Shown here: piece after piece, positions 7,560 to 15,977 of the stretch
Layout: every line of letters starts with the position of its first letter
Position numbering within the stretch: the first letter of the stretch is position 1
DNA from: Ilyomonas sp964249755
GTDB lineage: Bacteria > Bacteroidota > Bacteroidia > Chitinophagales > Chitinophagaceae
NCBI GenBank assembly: GCA_964249755.1
Contig: CAXUDB010000001.1
Location: forward strand, 1,674,001-1,738,000
DNA: 64,000 nt
Direction of reading: 5' to 3'
Position numbers and translations under genes: made by a program
Notes under the pieces: model-generated
What the model saw: only the letters and a program-made list of their open reading frames with translations
Database searches by the model: none
What the model was told of the DNA's origin: nothing

Positions 7560-9113
7560 TTATTCTTTTATTTGATACATTTTCATCAGTTTCAACAACA
7601 CGCCGTTGCTCCAGCCAAAGCCATCCTGCGAGGCATACTCGCCACCGCCGCCTTCCAGGTTGGCATCTACCACATTATACTTCTCCATCATCTTACCAGT
7701 GCTATGAAAAACCCTGATGTTGAGCGCCGCCCAACGCTCCGCTGCTGTTTTTGCCAGGTCATGCGCCTTGTAATTTTCCAGCCCTTTAATACTTATCCAT
7801 TCCAAAGGTGCCCAGCCGTTTGGCGCATCCCATTGCTCGCCCGTATTTTTTAGCGTCGTAACAAAACCTCCGGCTTTTAGTAATTTCTCTTTCGCAAAAA
7901 CGGCGGCTCCGGTTGCCTGTGATGGGGAAGCAACACCAAAAAAGAGAGGTGAAATACCGAGTATAGTTATTTCCGGACTAAGCTTCTTCGCTTTAATGTC
8001 GTAATCATAATACCAATGGCTCTTGGCATCCCAGCAATATTTATTGATGGCATTTTTGCGGCGTATTGCCAGCCCTGCGTAATATTTCGATTTAACCAAA
8101 TCACCCGTCTCCTTAAATGATTTGGAAAGTGCCAATTCAAGGTGGTAGAGCAAGCCATTTAAGTCAACCGCGATGAAATCGGTAACATGAATGGTAGAAA
8201 GATTTTTGCCATCGGCAAACCAGCGGCTGCTGAAGTCTATGCCGCTTTCTGCGCCGGAGCGGAGGTTCTTATATAACATTGCGCGGTTGCCTTTATAGCC
8301 AATTGCCAGAGTGGAATCCTGCACAAACGATTCCTGCCGCGGACGTACATCGGCATCCCAATACCGGTTGAGAACACTGCCATCCGGCATCTTCACTACG
8401 TGCTTTGTGGCAGCGGTTTTATCCATATAATAATCATATTCTTTCAGCATCGCATTCTGGTAAACAGCATATACTTTATTTCCCTGCTGCTCTGCCAGCA
8501 GATCCAACATCATAGAAAAGTAAGGCGGCTGTGAGCGGCTCAGATAGTAGGTGCGATTGCCGTTTGGAATATGACCATACTTGTCAAGCATAAAGGCAAA
8601 ATTCTTAATCATGTTTTCCATGATCTCATACTCGCCACTTTCCTGCAAGCCGAGCATAGTAAAGTAAGAATCCCAATAATAAATTTCGCGAAAGCGACCT
8701 CCTGGAACAATGTAGGAGTAAGGAAGCGGAAGAAGCGAACTGCCTTCCACCACGCTATCGGGATTGCGTTTCAACACACTCCACAATTGTTTGATGTGCG
8801 TAACCACGCTTCCGCTTTTATCTGATTGGTAACTGCTGGTAACACTTACGGGCACACTAAAATTTTCTTCCACAAAACGGAGCAGCGAGAAGCGAACAGA
8901 TGAGTCCTCTTTTATCTTCAGATAATCGGTTACAATTGCCTTCGGGTCTCGCTTTGGCACACAGTCAGCAAAAGTTTTGTTGTCGGGAAAAATCCGGCTC
9001 ATCTGCACATCAATGAATAACTGGCCGTAAATTTTATCGGGTGTTAACTCGGTTTGTGCAACAGAAAAGAGGAAGGAAAATAATAGAAAGAATAAAAACA
9101 ATCCTGTCTTCAT
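7560..9113 (-). CDS. treA: Secreted alpha,alpha-trehalase (GH37)
   Basis: Hydrolyses trehalose to two glucoses, here outside the cytoplasm. A signal peptide (MKTGLFLFFLLFSFLFSVAQ) precedes a GH37 (alpha/alpha)6 barrel. Both trehalase signatures are present: PGGRFREIYYWDSYF (about residues 137-151) and QWDAPNGWAPLEW (about 433-445), plus the Gly-rich EGGGGEYASQDGFGWSNGV near the C-terminus. SGIDFSSRW carries the expected catalytic acid Asp and MMEKYN the expected base Glu. At 517 residues it has the usual length. It is monocistronic, closed by a strong hairpin. The glucose released could feed the PQQ-type sugar dehydrogenase encoded nearby, but that link is speculative. Confidence 0.93.
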   Translation of the reverse strand: MKTGLFLFFLLFSFLFSVAQTELTPDKIYGQLFIDVQMSRIFPDNKTFADCVPKRDPKAIVTDYLKIKEDSSVRFSLLRFVEENFSVPVSVTSSYQSDKSGSVVTHIKQLWSVLKRNPDSVVEGSSLLPLPYSYIVPGGRFREIYYWDSYFTMLGLQESGEYEIMENMIKNFAFMLDKYGHIPNGNRTYYLSRSQPPYFSMMLDLLAEQQGNKVYAVYQNAMLKEYDYYMDKTAATKHVVKMPDGSVLNRYWDADVRPRQESFVQDSTLAIGYKGNRAMLYKNLRSGAESGIDFSSRWFADGKNLSTIHVTDFIAVDLNGLLYHLELALSKSFKETGDLVKSKYYAGLAIRRKNAINKYCWDAKSHWYYDYDIKAKKLSPEITILGISPLFFGVASPSQATGAAVFAKEKLLKAGGFVTTLKNTGEQWDAPNGWAPLEWISIKGLENYKAHDLAKTAAERWAALNIRVFHSTGKMMEKYNVVDANLEGGGGEYASQDGFGWSNGVLLKLMKMYQIKE

Positions 9114-9292
9114 ACAGCTATTTTGTGAGCTGTAAAGGAAATGAAATATGCGGAAATAAATTGATAAGCATGTTCAGTTCTTAGCTTTCAGTTTTGGTGA
9201 GACTCATTTGTTCTTCTCAATGAAAGTGTAACAACGTAACAGCTATTGCAATAAAACGAGTCAATCCTGTAAAGAGTGACTTCCTGCATACA

Positions 9293-9334
9293 AAATAAAG
9301 AGGCGAAACATAGATTTGTTTCGCCTCTTTATTT
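9293..9334. terminator. Bidirectional hairpin terminator
   Basis: An 18-bp perfect stem (9293-9310 with 9317-9334) built around AGAGGCGAAACA, with A tracts before and T tracts after. It lies 31 nt beyond the stop of the minus-strand PQQ-propeller gene and serves as its terminator. Confidence 0.88.
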
Positions 9335-9364
9335 TTACTAGAAGGTATTATAAACTTATAGAGT

Positions 9365-11359
9365 CTATTTTGTTTTTTCAACTACCAGTTTTTTCAAAGC
9401 GGTGTTGCCATCTGCTGTAATTAACTGCACTAAATAAATACCGCTTTTTACATTAGCAGGTATTGAAAGCGTGAAGGTGTTGTTGCCGGGTATTACGCTG
9501 ATAGATTGTTTGTAGACCGCTTTGCCTGCACTGGTCAACAGCAGCAGCAAACTCTTTTGCGCCTCTTTGCTGCTACTTTCAAATGTTACCGTCGTCTGGC
9601 TGTTAGCCGGGTTGGGATACACTTCTATAGTGGCATTGGTTGTTGGCAGTATTGGCTCTGCTTTTTCTGCAACTGTCTTGTCTGCTGTTGTCGTTTTGTT
9701 GACAGGCAGCAATCCATACACCATCAGCTTGTTGGAGAAAGTTGCCAGATACACTTTGCCATTGGCAACAGTCGGGCATACAAACTTGCCAAAATACTCT
9801 GAACTGTCGCGTTGAGCATTTTGCTGACTGTTCCATAATTCATGCGATACATCATTTGCAGCAAACGCATGTAACTCGCCTGGAACCGTTCTGCCATTAG
9901 CATTGCCCGACAAAGGATGCACTGCCCATACAATACCCGTATTGGCTTTTAATTTATTAGAAGAAACGGATAACATTCCGCCCGGCATACCTTGTGGCAA
10001 AATGGTAGTTCCAAAAATAGTATTCGCCGTATCGAGACGTTTCTTTTTTCGGATAAAAGGTATCTGCTTTAATAATCCGCCCTCGGCCCAAACATAGATG
10101 TACTCTTTCCGGTTTGTATTTTGAAAATAAACGGGTGAACCATGCAGGTGATTATCGCCCACAAATTCAGCGTTAATATCAAGTGTTTGCAAAGCACCTG
10201 CGTTATTGGATGTTTCTTTACCTAAATTAGTCGTGTTCACAAGGTACAGGTAGCTGTTCTTGCTTCCCGAAAGCGATAGAGAAGTATTGGGTATCAACAT
10301 GACACCGTCTGAGCCATAATCCAAGTCATTTTCTTCGAGATATTGATAGTTGTTCGGTGTAAAATAATCAGCCAACTTCAGGTAACCGGGTTTGGTAGTA
10401 AGCTTTAACAGACTTTCACCTCTATTGATGGTGTCGTTGGGATTGCCATTCACTCCCACCGAACCATTGCCGGTAGTTAGATAAATATTACCCTGATTAT
10501 CTACTGCCGGCGCCTGCCCGCTCATCCAGATACCACCGAAGGTGCCGTTAGGGGTGGAGTTGTACACATATTTCTGTTGTAAAGTGGTTGCATCGTAGCC
10601 CATTACCCAGCCATGATAAGGACCCCAATCGCAATGAGAAGCCCATTCGATATAAACAACGCCTTTGTATAACAGCAGGCCTGCACGCTGATTTTGCTTC
10701 TGCGGATCGAAAATAATATTGCCGTTTACGTTACCATCTCCATTGCCTTTTACAGATGCCGTAATAGCTACAGGACTGTTAGGTCTTTCAGCACCGGTTC
10801 TCATATCAAGCGCATGAAGATATTGCACAAATGTGGCGGGAGATGTTGTGCTTACGCTTCGCGAAACGACATAAATAGTGCCTGCAGCGCTGTCTATCGC
10901 CGGCGTACTCACAATACCAATATTACCGCTGAAATCGGCATAAAACCCAAGACAAGCGCCAGTCATGTCAGATGCCTTAACAACCCGCTGACCTGAAGGT
11001 GTAAGACTTTTTTCCCAAAAAGTAGGCACTCTGTAATCGTCGGCGTCAAATGCATACACACTGTTGTTCACGGTAGCTACATACACAACATTGTGTTTGC
11101 CACCGGCAATATTTAAATTACTAATGACAAGCGGTTGTGCATAAATCTGGTCATCTACTGGTTTAAAGAAAAGCTTTCCAAATGTATTCTTGTTTACATT
11201 CGATTGGTTAAGGATGGTTTCGTTGTAGTTAAAACCAGTTCTGAGCAGATCGTTGTGCTGCATCAATACATTCGTTTGCGCAACAACATGGGCTGCCGGC
11301 AAAAAGAGCAAGAATAAAAATAAGAAAGCAATAGATAGAGTGTAAAAGCTGTGTCTCAT
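9365..11359 (-). CDS. Secreted PQQ-like beta-propeller protein with T9SS sorting domain
   Basis: A 664-residue exported protein. The signal peptide ends near VVAQ (about residue 28). The body has beta-propeller strands of the PQQ/quinoprotein type, such as VVYVATVNNSVYAFDADD, NIYLTTGNGSVG and KVYLATFSNKLMVYGL. The last 80 residues form a type A T9SS sorting domain: IEVYPNPANSQTTVTF, a GIYLVQL strand and a basic KKLVVEKTK end. T9SS cargo is exported through the outer membrane and often surface-anchored. Whether it binds PQQ or is only a structural propeller cannot be told. Monocistronic. Confidence 0.85.
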   Translation of the reverse strand: MRHSFYTLSIAFLFLFLLFLPAAHVVAQTNVLMQHNDLLRTGFNYNETILNQSNVNKNTFGKLFFKPVDDQIYAQPLVISNLNIAGGKHNVVYVATVNNSVYAFDADDYRVPTFWEKSLTPSGQRVVKASDMTGACLGFYADFSGNIGIVSTPAIDSAAGTIYVVSRSVSTTSPATFVQYLHALDMRTGAERPNSPVAITASVKGNGDGNVNGNIIFDPQKQNQRAGLLLYKGVVYIEWASHCDWGPYHGWVMGYDATTLQQKYVYNSTPNGTFGGIWMSGQAPAVDNQGNIYLTTGNGSVGVNGNPNDTINRGESLLKLTTKPGYLKLADYFTPNNYQYLEENDLDYGSDGVMLIPNTSLSLSGSKNSYLYLVNTTNLGKETSNNAGALQTLDINAEFVGDNHLHGSPVYFQNTNRKEYIYVWAEGGLLKQIPFIRKKKRLDTANTIFGTTILPQGMPGGMLSVSSNKLKANTGIVWAVHPLSGNANGRTVPGELHAFAANDVSHELWNSQQNAQRDSSEYFGKFVCPTVANGKVYLATFSNKLMVYGLLPVNKTTTADKTVAEKAEPILPTTNATIEVYPNPANSQTTVTFESSSKEAQKSLLLLLTSAGKAVYKQSISVIPGNNTFTLSIPANVKSGIYLVQLITADGNTALKKLVVEKTK

Positions 11360-11916
11360 GTTAGTGAATTGAATTTTACGTTGTAAAAGTAATGGTATGC
11401 TTAGCCAAATATAGTTTGGTGCTCCCTAATAAGCAAAAATAGTGCTGAATTATCAGGCATTTCTATCCGGATTACAAATAAAAGGCGATTTCTTTTAAAC
11501 CAATATTTTATGCGAAATCAAAGTAGGGCAATAACTCTTTCTTTTCGAAATATAGTTACGAAATGAAAGATATTTATGCAGATAATGGCTTTTTCCAAAC
11601 CCTTTATAAAAAGAGCAAGCTAGAATTTGGTTTGATTGGTCAACAATAGCTACGAGGCAAAAACCTATAGGATAGACTATTTATTTAGTAATGGAGAAAA
11701 GTAATTTGTAAGTGTGCAATCTGGTCAGTACAGTAGTTTCGTAGCTGAATCATAGCCATTAGGCACAAAACAAGCTTTCCGGTTTTCGAAAAGCAAATAA
11801 CAAAACGAACCCAATTAATCTGACAGAAATAAAGGTGATGAATATTCCGCCGGCTCAATAATTTCTGCTAACTTGTGGAAATCATAACTGCGTCAATCTA
11901 ACAAAATCTAAATATT
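11360..11916. other. Intergenic region, 557 bp, divergent promoters, no gene seen
   Basis: AT-rich spacer between two divergently transcribed genes for T9SS cargo proteins, so it must carry both promoters. The longest plausible small ORF (28 codons from 11563) has no support. No hairpin, repeat or tRNA was recognised. Confidence 0.6.
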
Positions 11917-13350
11917 ATGAAGCAACTCTCTTCTTTTATCCTTCTTCTTTTTGTCTTTGCAGGATCTTTATCTGCGCAGACTAACACTGTGAAACTGGTT
12001 CTGTTTTCCGGTGGCTATAGTTTTCCACTGGGAATAGAAAACTGCGGTGACAACCGGCTGTTTATTGTACAAAAAGGCGGACAGATAATGATAGCCGATT
12101 CTAATGGAACCCGTCTTACTACGCCGTTTTTAGATATTAAAGGCCGCGTAAATTCTGCAGGTGATGAGACCGGGCTTTTAGGTCTGGCTTTCGACCCGAA
12201 CTACAAAACCAACAATCTGTTTTATGTAAACTATATTGATAAGTCGGGCAATACGCAGATCTCGCAGTTTAAAGCAACGGCTAATCCAAACCTGGCAGAT
12301 AGCAACAGCGAAAAGAAAGTATTGCAGATACCACAGCCCTATGGCAACCATGTGGGAGGCTGTATCCGCTTCGGTCCGGATGGACTCTTGTACATAGGAA
12401 TGGGTGATGGTGATGGGGCTGCCGTCGGCGACCCAAACAACTATGCACAAAACCCATCGCTCTTGTTAGGAAAAATGCTTCGCATTAAGCCAAAGCCCAA
12501 TGGCACTTATGCAATACCTGCCAACAACCCATTTGTAGATTCTGCCAATTATCGTAAAGAAATATGGGCTATCGGCTTGCGCAACCCATGGCGCTTTAGT
12601 TTCGACTCACAAACCGGTGCGCTTTTCATTGGTGATGTGGGCGAGGCAGTTTATGAAGAAGTGGATTTACAAACAAAAATTGCGAAGGGAGGACAAAATT
12701 TTGGATGGCGCTGCTATGAAGGCAACCATGATTATAACACTGCAGGTTGCAAACCGATGTCGGCTTATGTAGCTCCGGTGTATGAATACACGCACTCGGG
12801 TAGTCCTGTTGCCGATTGTGCTATCACAGGTGGCTTTGTGTATCGCGGGAAGAAGTATGCCGATTTGGTAGGGAAGTATTTTTTTACCGATTTCTGCAGT
12901 GGTGTTATCAGAACACTGACCTTTAAAGGCACAACTGTAAAAAAAGCTGAAGTAGCACTCAACAGCGGAATTTATTATGAACTCACATCATTTGGTGAAG
13001 ATTCTAAACACGAGTTGTATGTGGCAAATTCAGCGGGTGGAATTATCTATCGCATTGCTTCGGCATCTGCTGTGAACGTTACCAAGCAGGAAGCTCCTGT
13101 ATCAATGATGGTATATCCCAACCCGGCGCCGCAAGCCTTCTCTGTAAAGTATACAACCAGCAAAGCTGAAAGCTGTGTTGTATCCGTGTATAGCTCAAAC
13201 GGAAAACAAGTGTATAGCAATAGTCAGACTTCTGTGGCCGGCGATAATGTGTGGAAAGTGGCGTTACCCTCTTATGTAAAAGGCAATTGCTACGTAATGG
13301 TTTCTTCTTTGTCCGGCGACGTTATCCGGCAAAATATTGTCGTGAAATAA
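11917..13350 (+). CDS. PQQ-dependent aldose sugar dehydrogenase with T9SS sorting domain
   Basis: Glucose/sorbosone dehydrogenase family (soluble Asd/YliI type), oxidising sugars outside the cell with PQQ as cofactor. After a signal peptide ending in SLSAQ, a six-bladed propeller carries ETGLLGLAFDPNY, GGCIRFGPDGLLYIGMGDG and GLRNPWRFSFD, all family blocks. The final 80 residues (MMVYPNPAPQAFSVKY onward) are a T9SS type A sorting domain. Length 477. Electrons would go to an unidentified periplasmic acceptor. No PQQ biosynthesis genes are in the window. It ends in a strong hairpin. Confidence 0.88.
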   Translation: MKQLSSFILLLFVFAGSLSAQTNTVKLVLFSGGYSFPLGIENCGDNRLFIVQKGGQIMIADSNGTRLTTPFLDIKGRVNSAGDETGLLGLAFDPNYKTNNLFYVNYIDKSGNTQISQFKATANPNLADSNSEKKVLQIPQPYGNHVGGCIRFGPDGLLYIGMGDGDGAAVGDPNNYAQNPSLLLGKMLRIKPKPNGTYAIPANNPFVDSANYRKEIWAIGLRNPWRFSFDSQTGALFIGDVGEAVYEEVDLQTKIAKGGQNFGWRCYEGNHDYNTAGCKPMSAYVAPVYEYTHSGSPVADCAITGGFVYRGKKYADLVGKYFFTDFCSGVIRTLTFKGTTVKKAEVALNSGIYYELTSFGEDSKHELYVANSAGGIIYRIASASAVNVTKQEAPVSMMVYPNPAPQAFSVKYTTSKAESCVVSVYSSNGKQVYSNSQTSVAGDNVWKVALPSYVKGNCYVMVSSLSGDVIRQNIVVK

Positions 13351-13367
13351 AAAGTCATTTTTACTAT

Positions 13368-13403
13368 AAAAAAGCGCAAAGCAATAAAGCTTTGCGCTTT
13401 TTT
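13368..13403 (+). terminator. Hairpin terminator after the sugar dehydrogenase
   Basis: AAAAAAGCGCAAAGC (13368-13382) pairs perfectly with GCTTTGCGCTTTTTT (13389-13403) around a 6-nt loop, 17 nt after the stop codon. Classic rho-independent form. Confidence 0.92.
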
Positions 13404-13530
13404 ATGTGTTGTATAGATTGAGTGAATAAATCTGAAGTTCTTGTTTATCCGTTGTGTCAAAACATTATATTTTCCTATACTGGAATTGTTTAAATAATTA
13501 AGTTCGCTGCTTAAGCAATTGTCTTTGTTT

Positions 13531-15438
13531 ATGAAAAAAATTATTACCGTTATTCTTTGCCTGATGAGCTTATCTTTCTTCTCTCACGCTCAAACAACAT
13601 TATCACCCGAACTCCTTTGGAAGCTGGGCAGAGTAAACCCGGTGGGCATTTCGAAAGACAAGCAATATATTATATATTCTGTGTCAACGCCTGATGCGGC
13701 TGCCAATAAAAGCACAACAAAAAGCTACCGAATACCTGTAATTGGCGGAATAGCTGAAGCCATTAGCAATGCGGATACACTGGTGTACAACAATCACATT
13801 TCGCCAGATGGCAAATGGAAGATTAGTGACAGCGAAGTGAAAGTGATGAATGTATTTGGCAGTGATTTTTATCCTGACTTAACCAAGAGCAATGCGCAGG
13901 TTTATAACTCGCTGATGTACCGGCATTGGGATACCTGGGAAGACGGCAAGTTCAGCCATGTCTTTATAAGCCAAATGAATGATACAGCAAAGAAAGACAT
14001 CATGAAAGATGAGCCTTTCGATTGCCCGCAAAAGCCATTTGGCGCCGATGAAGACTATATATGGAACCCGGATGGAAAGCGTATTGTGTATGTAACCAAA
14101 AAGAAACAAGGCACTGCGTATGCCATCAGTACCAACACTGATCTATACGAATACAATGTAGAAGATGGCACTACAAAAAACCTCACTGAAGGGATGATGG
14201 GTTATGATATAAATCCGTCGTATAACAAGCGCGGAAGCCTTGCCTGGCTTAGTATGAAGCGCGATGGTTATGAAGCCGACAAGCAGGATTTGGTCGTATT
14301 GAACGGAAAGATAACAATGAACCTGACCGCCAGCCGGGACGACATTCATGTAGAAAGTTTTAAGTGGAGTGATGATGATAAAACACTGTTTTTTATTGCA
14401 CCCAAGGATGGCACATTGCAATTATTTTCGGTGAATGATCCGGGACTGACAAAGATTGCGGTAACGATAAAACAAATCACTAAAGGCGAATTTGATATCA
14501 CCAATATTGTAGGGCAAAAAGGCAATACATTATTCGTTACACGCACTGATTTTAACCACGCGGCTGAAATTTATTCCGTTGATGTAAGCAACGGAATTGC
14601 CAAACAGCTTACACATGTAAATGATGGCGTTTATAGCAGTCTTGCAATGTGCTCATGGCAAAAGAAATATGTAACCACTACAGACAATAAACAAATGCTG
14701 GTGTGGGTTGTGTTTCCGCCCCATTTTGATTCTACAAAAAAATATCCGACACTATTATATTGCCAGGGCGGGCCGCAATCTGCCTTAACACAGTTCTATT
14801 CGTTTCGCTGGAATTTTCAATTGATGGCTTCGCAAGGATATGTGATTGTTGCGCCAGACAGAAGAGGTATGCCCGGCTTCGGCACGCAATGGAATGAACA
14901 GGTAAGTAAAGACTGGGGCGGGCAAGTCATTAACGATTATCTCAGCGCCATTGATGCTGTGTCGAAATCGCCTTATGTAGATACGTCGCGCAGAGGTTGT
15001 GTAGGCGCAAGCTTTGGCGGCTTCAGTGTATTTGCCTTGGAAGCCGTTCATAATCATCGCTTCAAAACATTTATTGCGCATGATGGTGTGTTTGATTTCA
15101 GAAGTATGTATGGCACTACTGACGAAATGTGGTTTGAAAACTGGGAAAAAGGCGGCGCTTACTGGGATAAAAACAATGCCGTTGCACAACGCTCGTTCAG
15201 TCAAAGCCCAAGCAATTATGTTGACAAATGGGATACGCCGATTATGATTGTGCAGGGTGGCAAAGATTATCGCGTACCGATTGAACAAGGGCAAGGCGCG
15301 TTTCAGGCTGCACAATTGAGAGGCATCAAAAGCCGCTTCCTGTATCTGCCTGATGAGAACCATTGGGTGTTGAAAGCGCAGGATGCAATGGTGTGGCAAC
15401 ACGAGTTTTTTAAGTGGTTAGACGAGACGTTGAAATAA
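13531..15438 (+). CDS. Secreted S9 family peptidase (acylaminoacyl/dipeptidyl-peptidase type)
   Basis: Serine peptidase of the prolyl oligopeptidase family. The signal peptide ends in FFSHAQ. The N-terminal half is a seven-bladed propeller-like domain and the C-terminal third an alpha/beta-hydrolase: nucleophile in GCVGASFGGFS (about residues 490-500), Asp in QGGKDYRVP, and His in DENHWVL. I start at the ATG that opens MKKIITVILCL rather than a TTG four codons upstream. It has 635 residues. The GNAT gene follows after 22 nt, and the pair ends in a shared terminator, so they are probably co-transcribed. Confidence 0.93.
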   Translation: MKKIITVILCLMSLSFFSHAQTTLSPELLWKLGRVNPVGISKDKQYIIYSVSTPDAAANKSTTKSYRIPVIGGIAEAISNADTLVYNNHISPDGKWKISDSEVKVMNVFGSDFYPDLTKSNAQVYNSLMYRHWDTWEDGKFSHVFISQMNDTAKKDIMKDEPFDCPQKPFGADEDYIWNPDGKRIVYVTKKKQGTAYAISTNTDLYEYNVEDGTTKNLTEGMMGYDINPSYNKRGSLAWLSMKRDGYEADKQDLVVLNGKITMNLTASRDDIHVESFKWSDDDKTLFFIAPKDGTLQLFSVNDPGLTKIAVTIKQITKGEFDITNIVGQKGNTLFVTRTDFNHAAEIYSVDVSNGIAKQLTHVNDGVYSSLAMCSWQKKYVTTTDNKQMLVWVVFPPHFDSTKKYPTLLYCQGGPQSALTQFYSFRWNFQLMASQGYVIVAPDRRGMPGFGTQWNEQVSKDWGGQVINDYLSAIDAVSKSPYVDTSRRGCVGASFGGFSVFALEAVHNHRFKTFIAHDGVFDFRSMYGTTDEMWFENWEKGGAYWDKNNAVAQRSFSQSPSNYVDKWDTPIMIVQGGKDYRVPIEQGQGAFQAAQLRGIKSRFLYLPDENHWVLKAQDAMVWQHEFFKWLDETLK

Positions 15439-15460
15439 TTATTCTTAATCAAGAAAAGCA

Positions 15461-15901
15461 ATGCTAACACTTGATCCGATAACCATTGACATAGATATAT
15501 CGAAAGATATTTATGCCAATGATTACTGCCGTGATTTGTTCACGATCTATCCGGATTATTACAACAAGGTCGGCTATAATCCGCCATGGATTGGATACTT
15601 TGTTGTGCGCGATAACGAAGTGGTGGGCTGCTGTGGTTTTGTGGAAAAACCTGTTGATGGCAGAGTAGAAATCGCTTACGGAACGAAGAAGGAATACGAA
15701 GGTCAGGGCATTGCTTCGTTTTCCTGCAAAGCCTTAACGGCATTGGCTTTGCGCACTGATTCAACATTAATGATTACTGCCAAAACAGAACCTCGCAATA
15801 ACGCTTCCGTTAGTGTTTTACAACGCAACGGATTTGTTTATACCCGCGTTGTACAAGACCATGAGATTGGCGATGCGTGGGAATGGGTGTATAAATCCTG
15901 A
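15461..15901 (+). CDS. GNAT family N-acetyltransferase
   Basis: A 146-residue acetyltransferase. The GNAT core is visible: GYFVVRDNEVVGCCGFV (strands beta2-beta3), VEIAYGTKKEYEGQGIAS (the Q/RxxGxG/A acetyl-CoA loop is represented by EGQGIA, about residues 84-89) and NASVSVLQRNGF with the usual helix and strand. It resembles RimJ/RimL-like enzymes that use small or protein amines, but no substrate can be assigned. It lies 22 nt downstream of the S9 peptidase gene. Confidence 0.85.
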   Translation: MLTLDPITIDIDISKDIYANDYCRDLFTIYPDYYNKVGYNPPWIGYFVVRDNEVVGCCGFVEKPVDGRVEIAYGTKKEYEGQGIASFSCKALTALALRTDSTLMITAKTEPRNNASVSVLQRNGFVYTRVVQDHEIGDAWEWVYKS

Positions 15902-15918
15902 TATTAAAGTTGATTTAT

Positions 15919-15951
15919 AAAAAAGAGACAGCGAATGGCTGTCTCTTTTTT
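15919..15951 (+). terminator. Hairpin terminator after the GNAT gene
   Basis: AAAAAAGAGACAGC (15919-15932) pairs with GCTGTCTCTTTTTT (15938-15951) around a 5-nt loop. Symmetric A and T tracts make it work in both directions, between a plus-strand and a minus-strand gene. Confidence 0.92.
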
Positions 15952-15977
15952 ATAAAGATTCCTTGTTCATTTGCAAA

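Noticed and set aside
11563..11649. 28-codon ORF in the 557-bp divergent gap
   Set aside because: No signal, motif, spacing to a neighbour or promoter match supports it.
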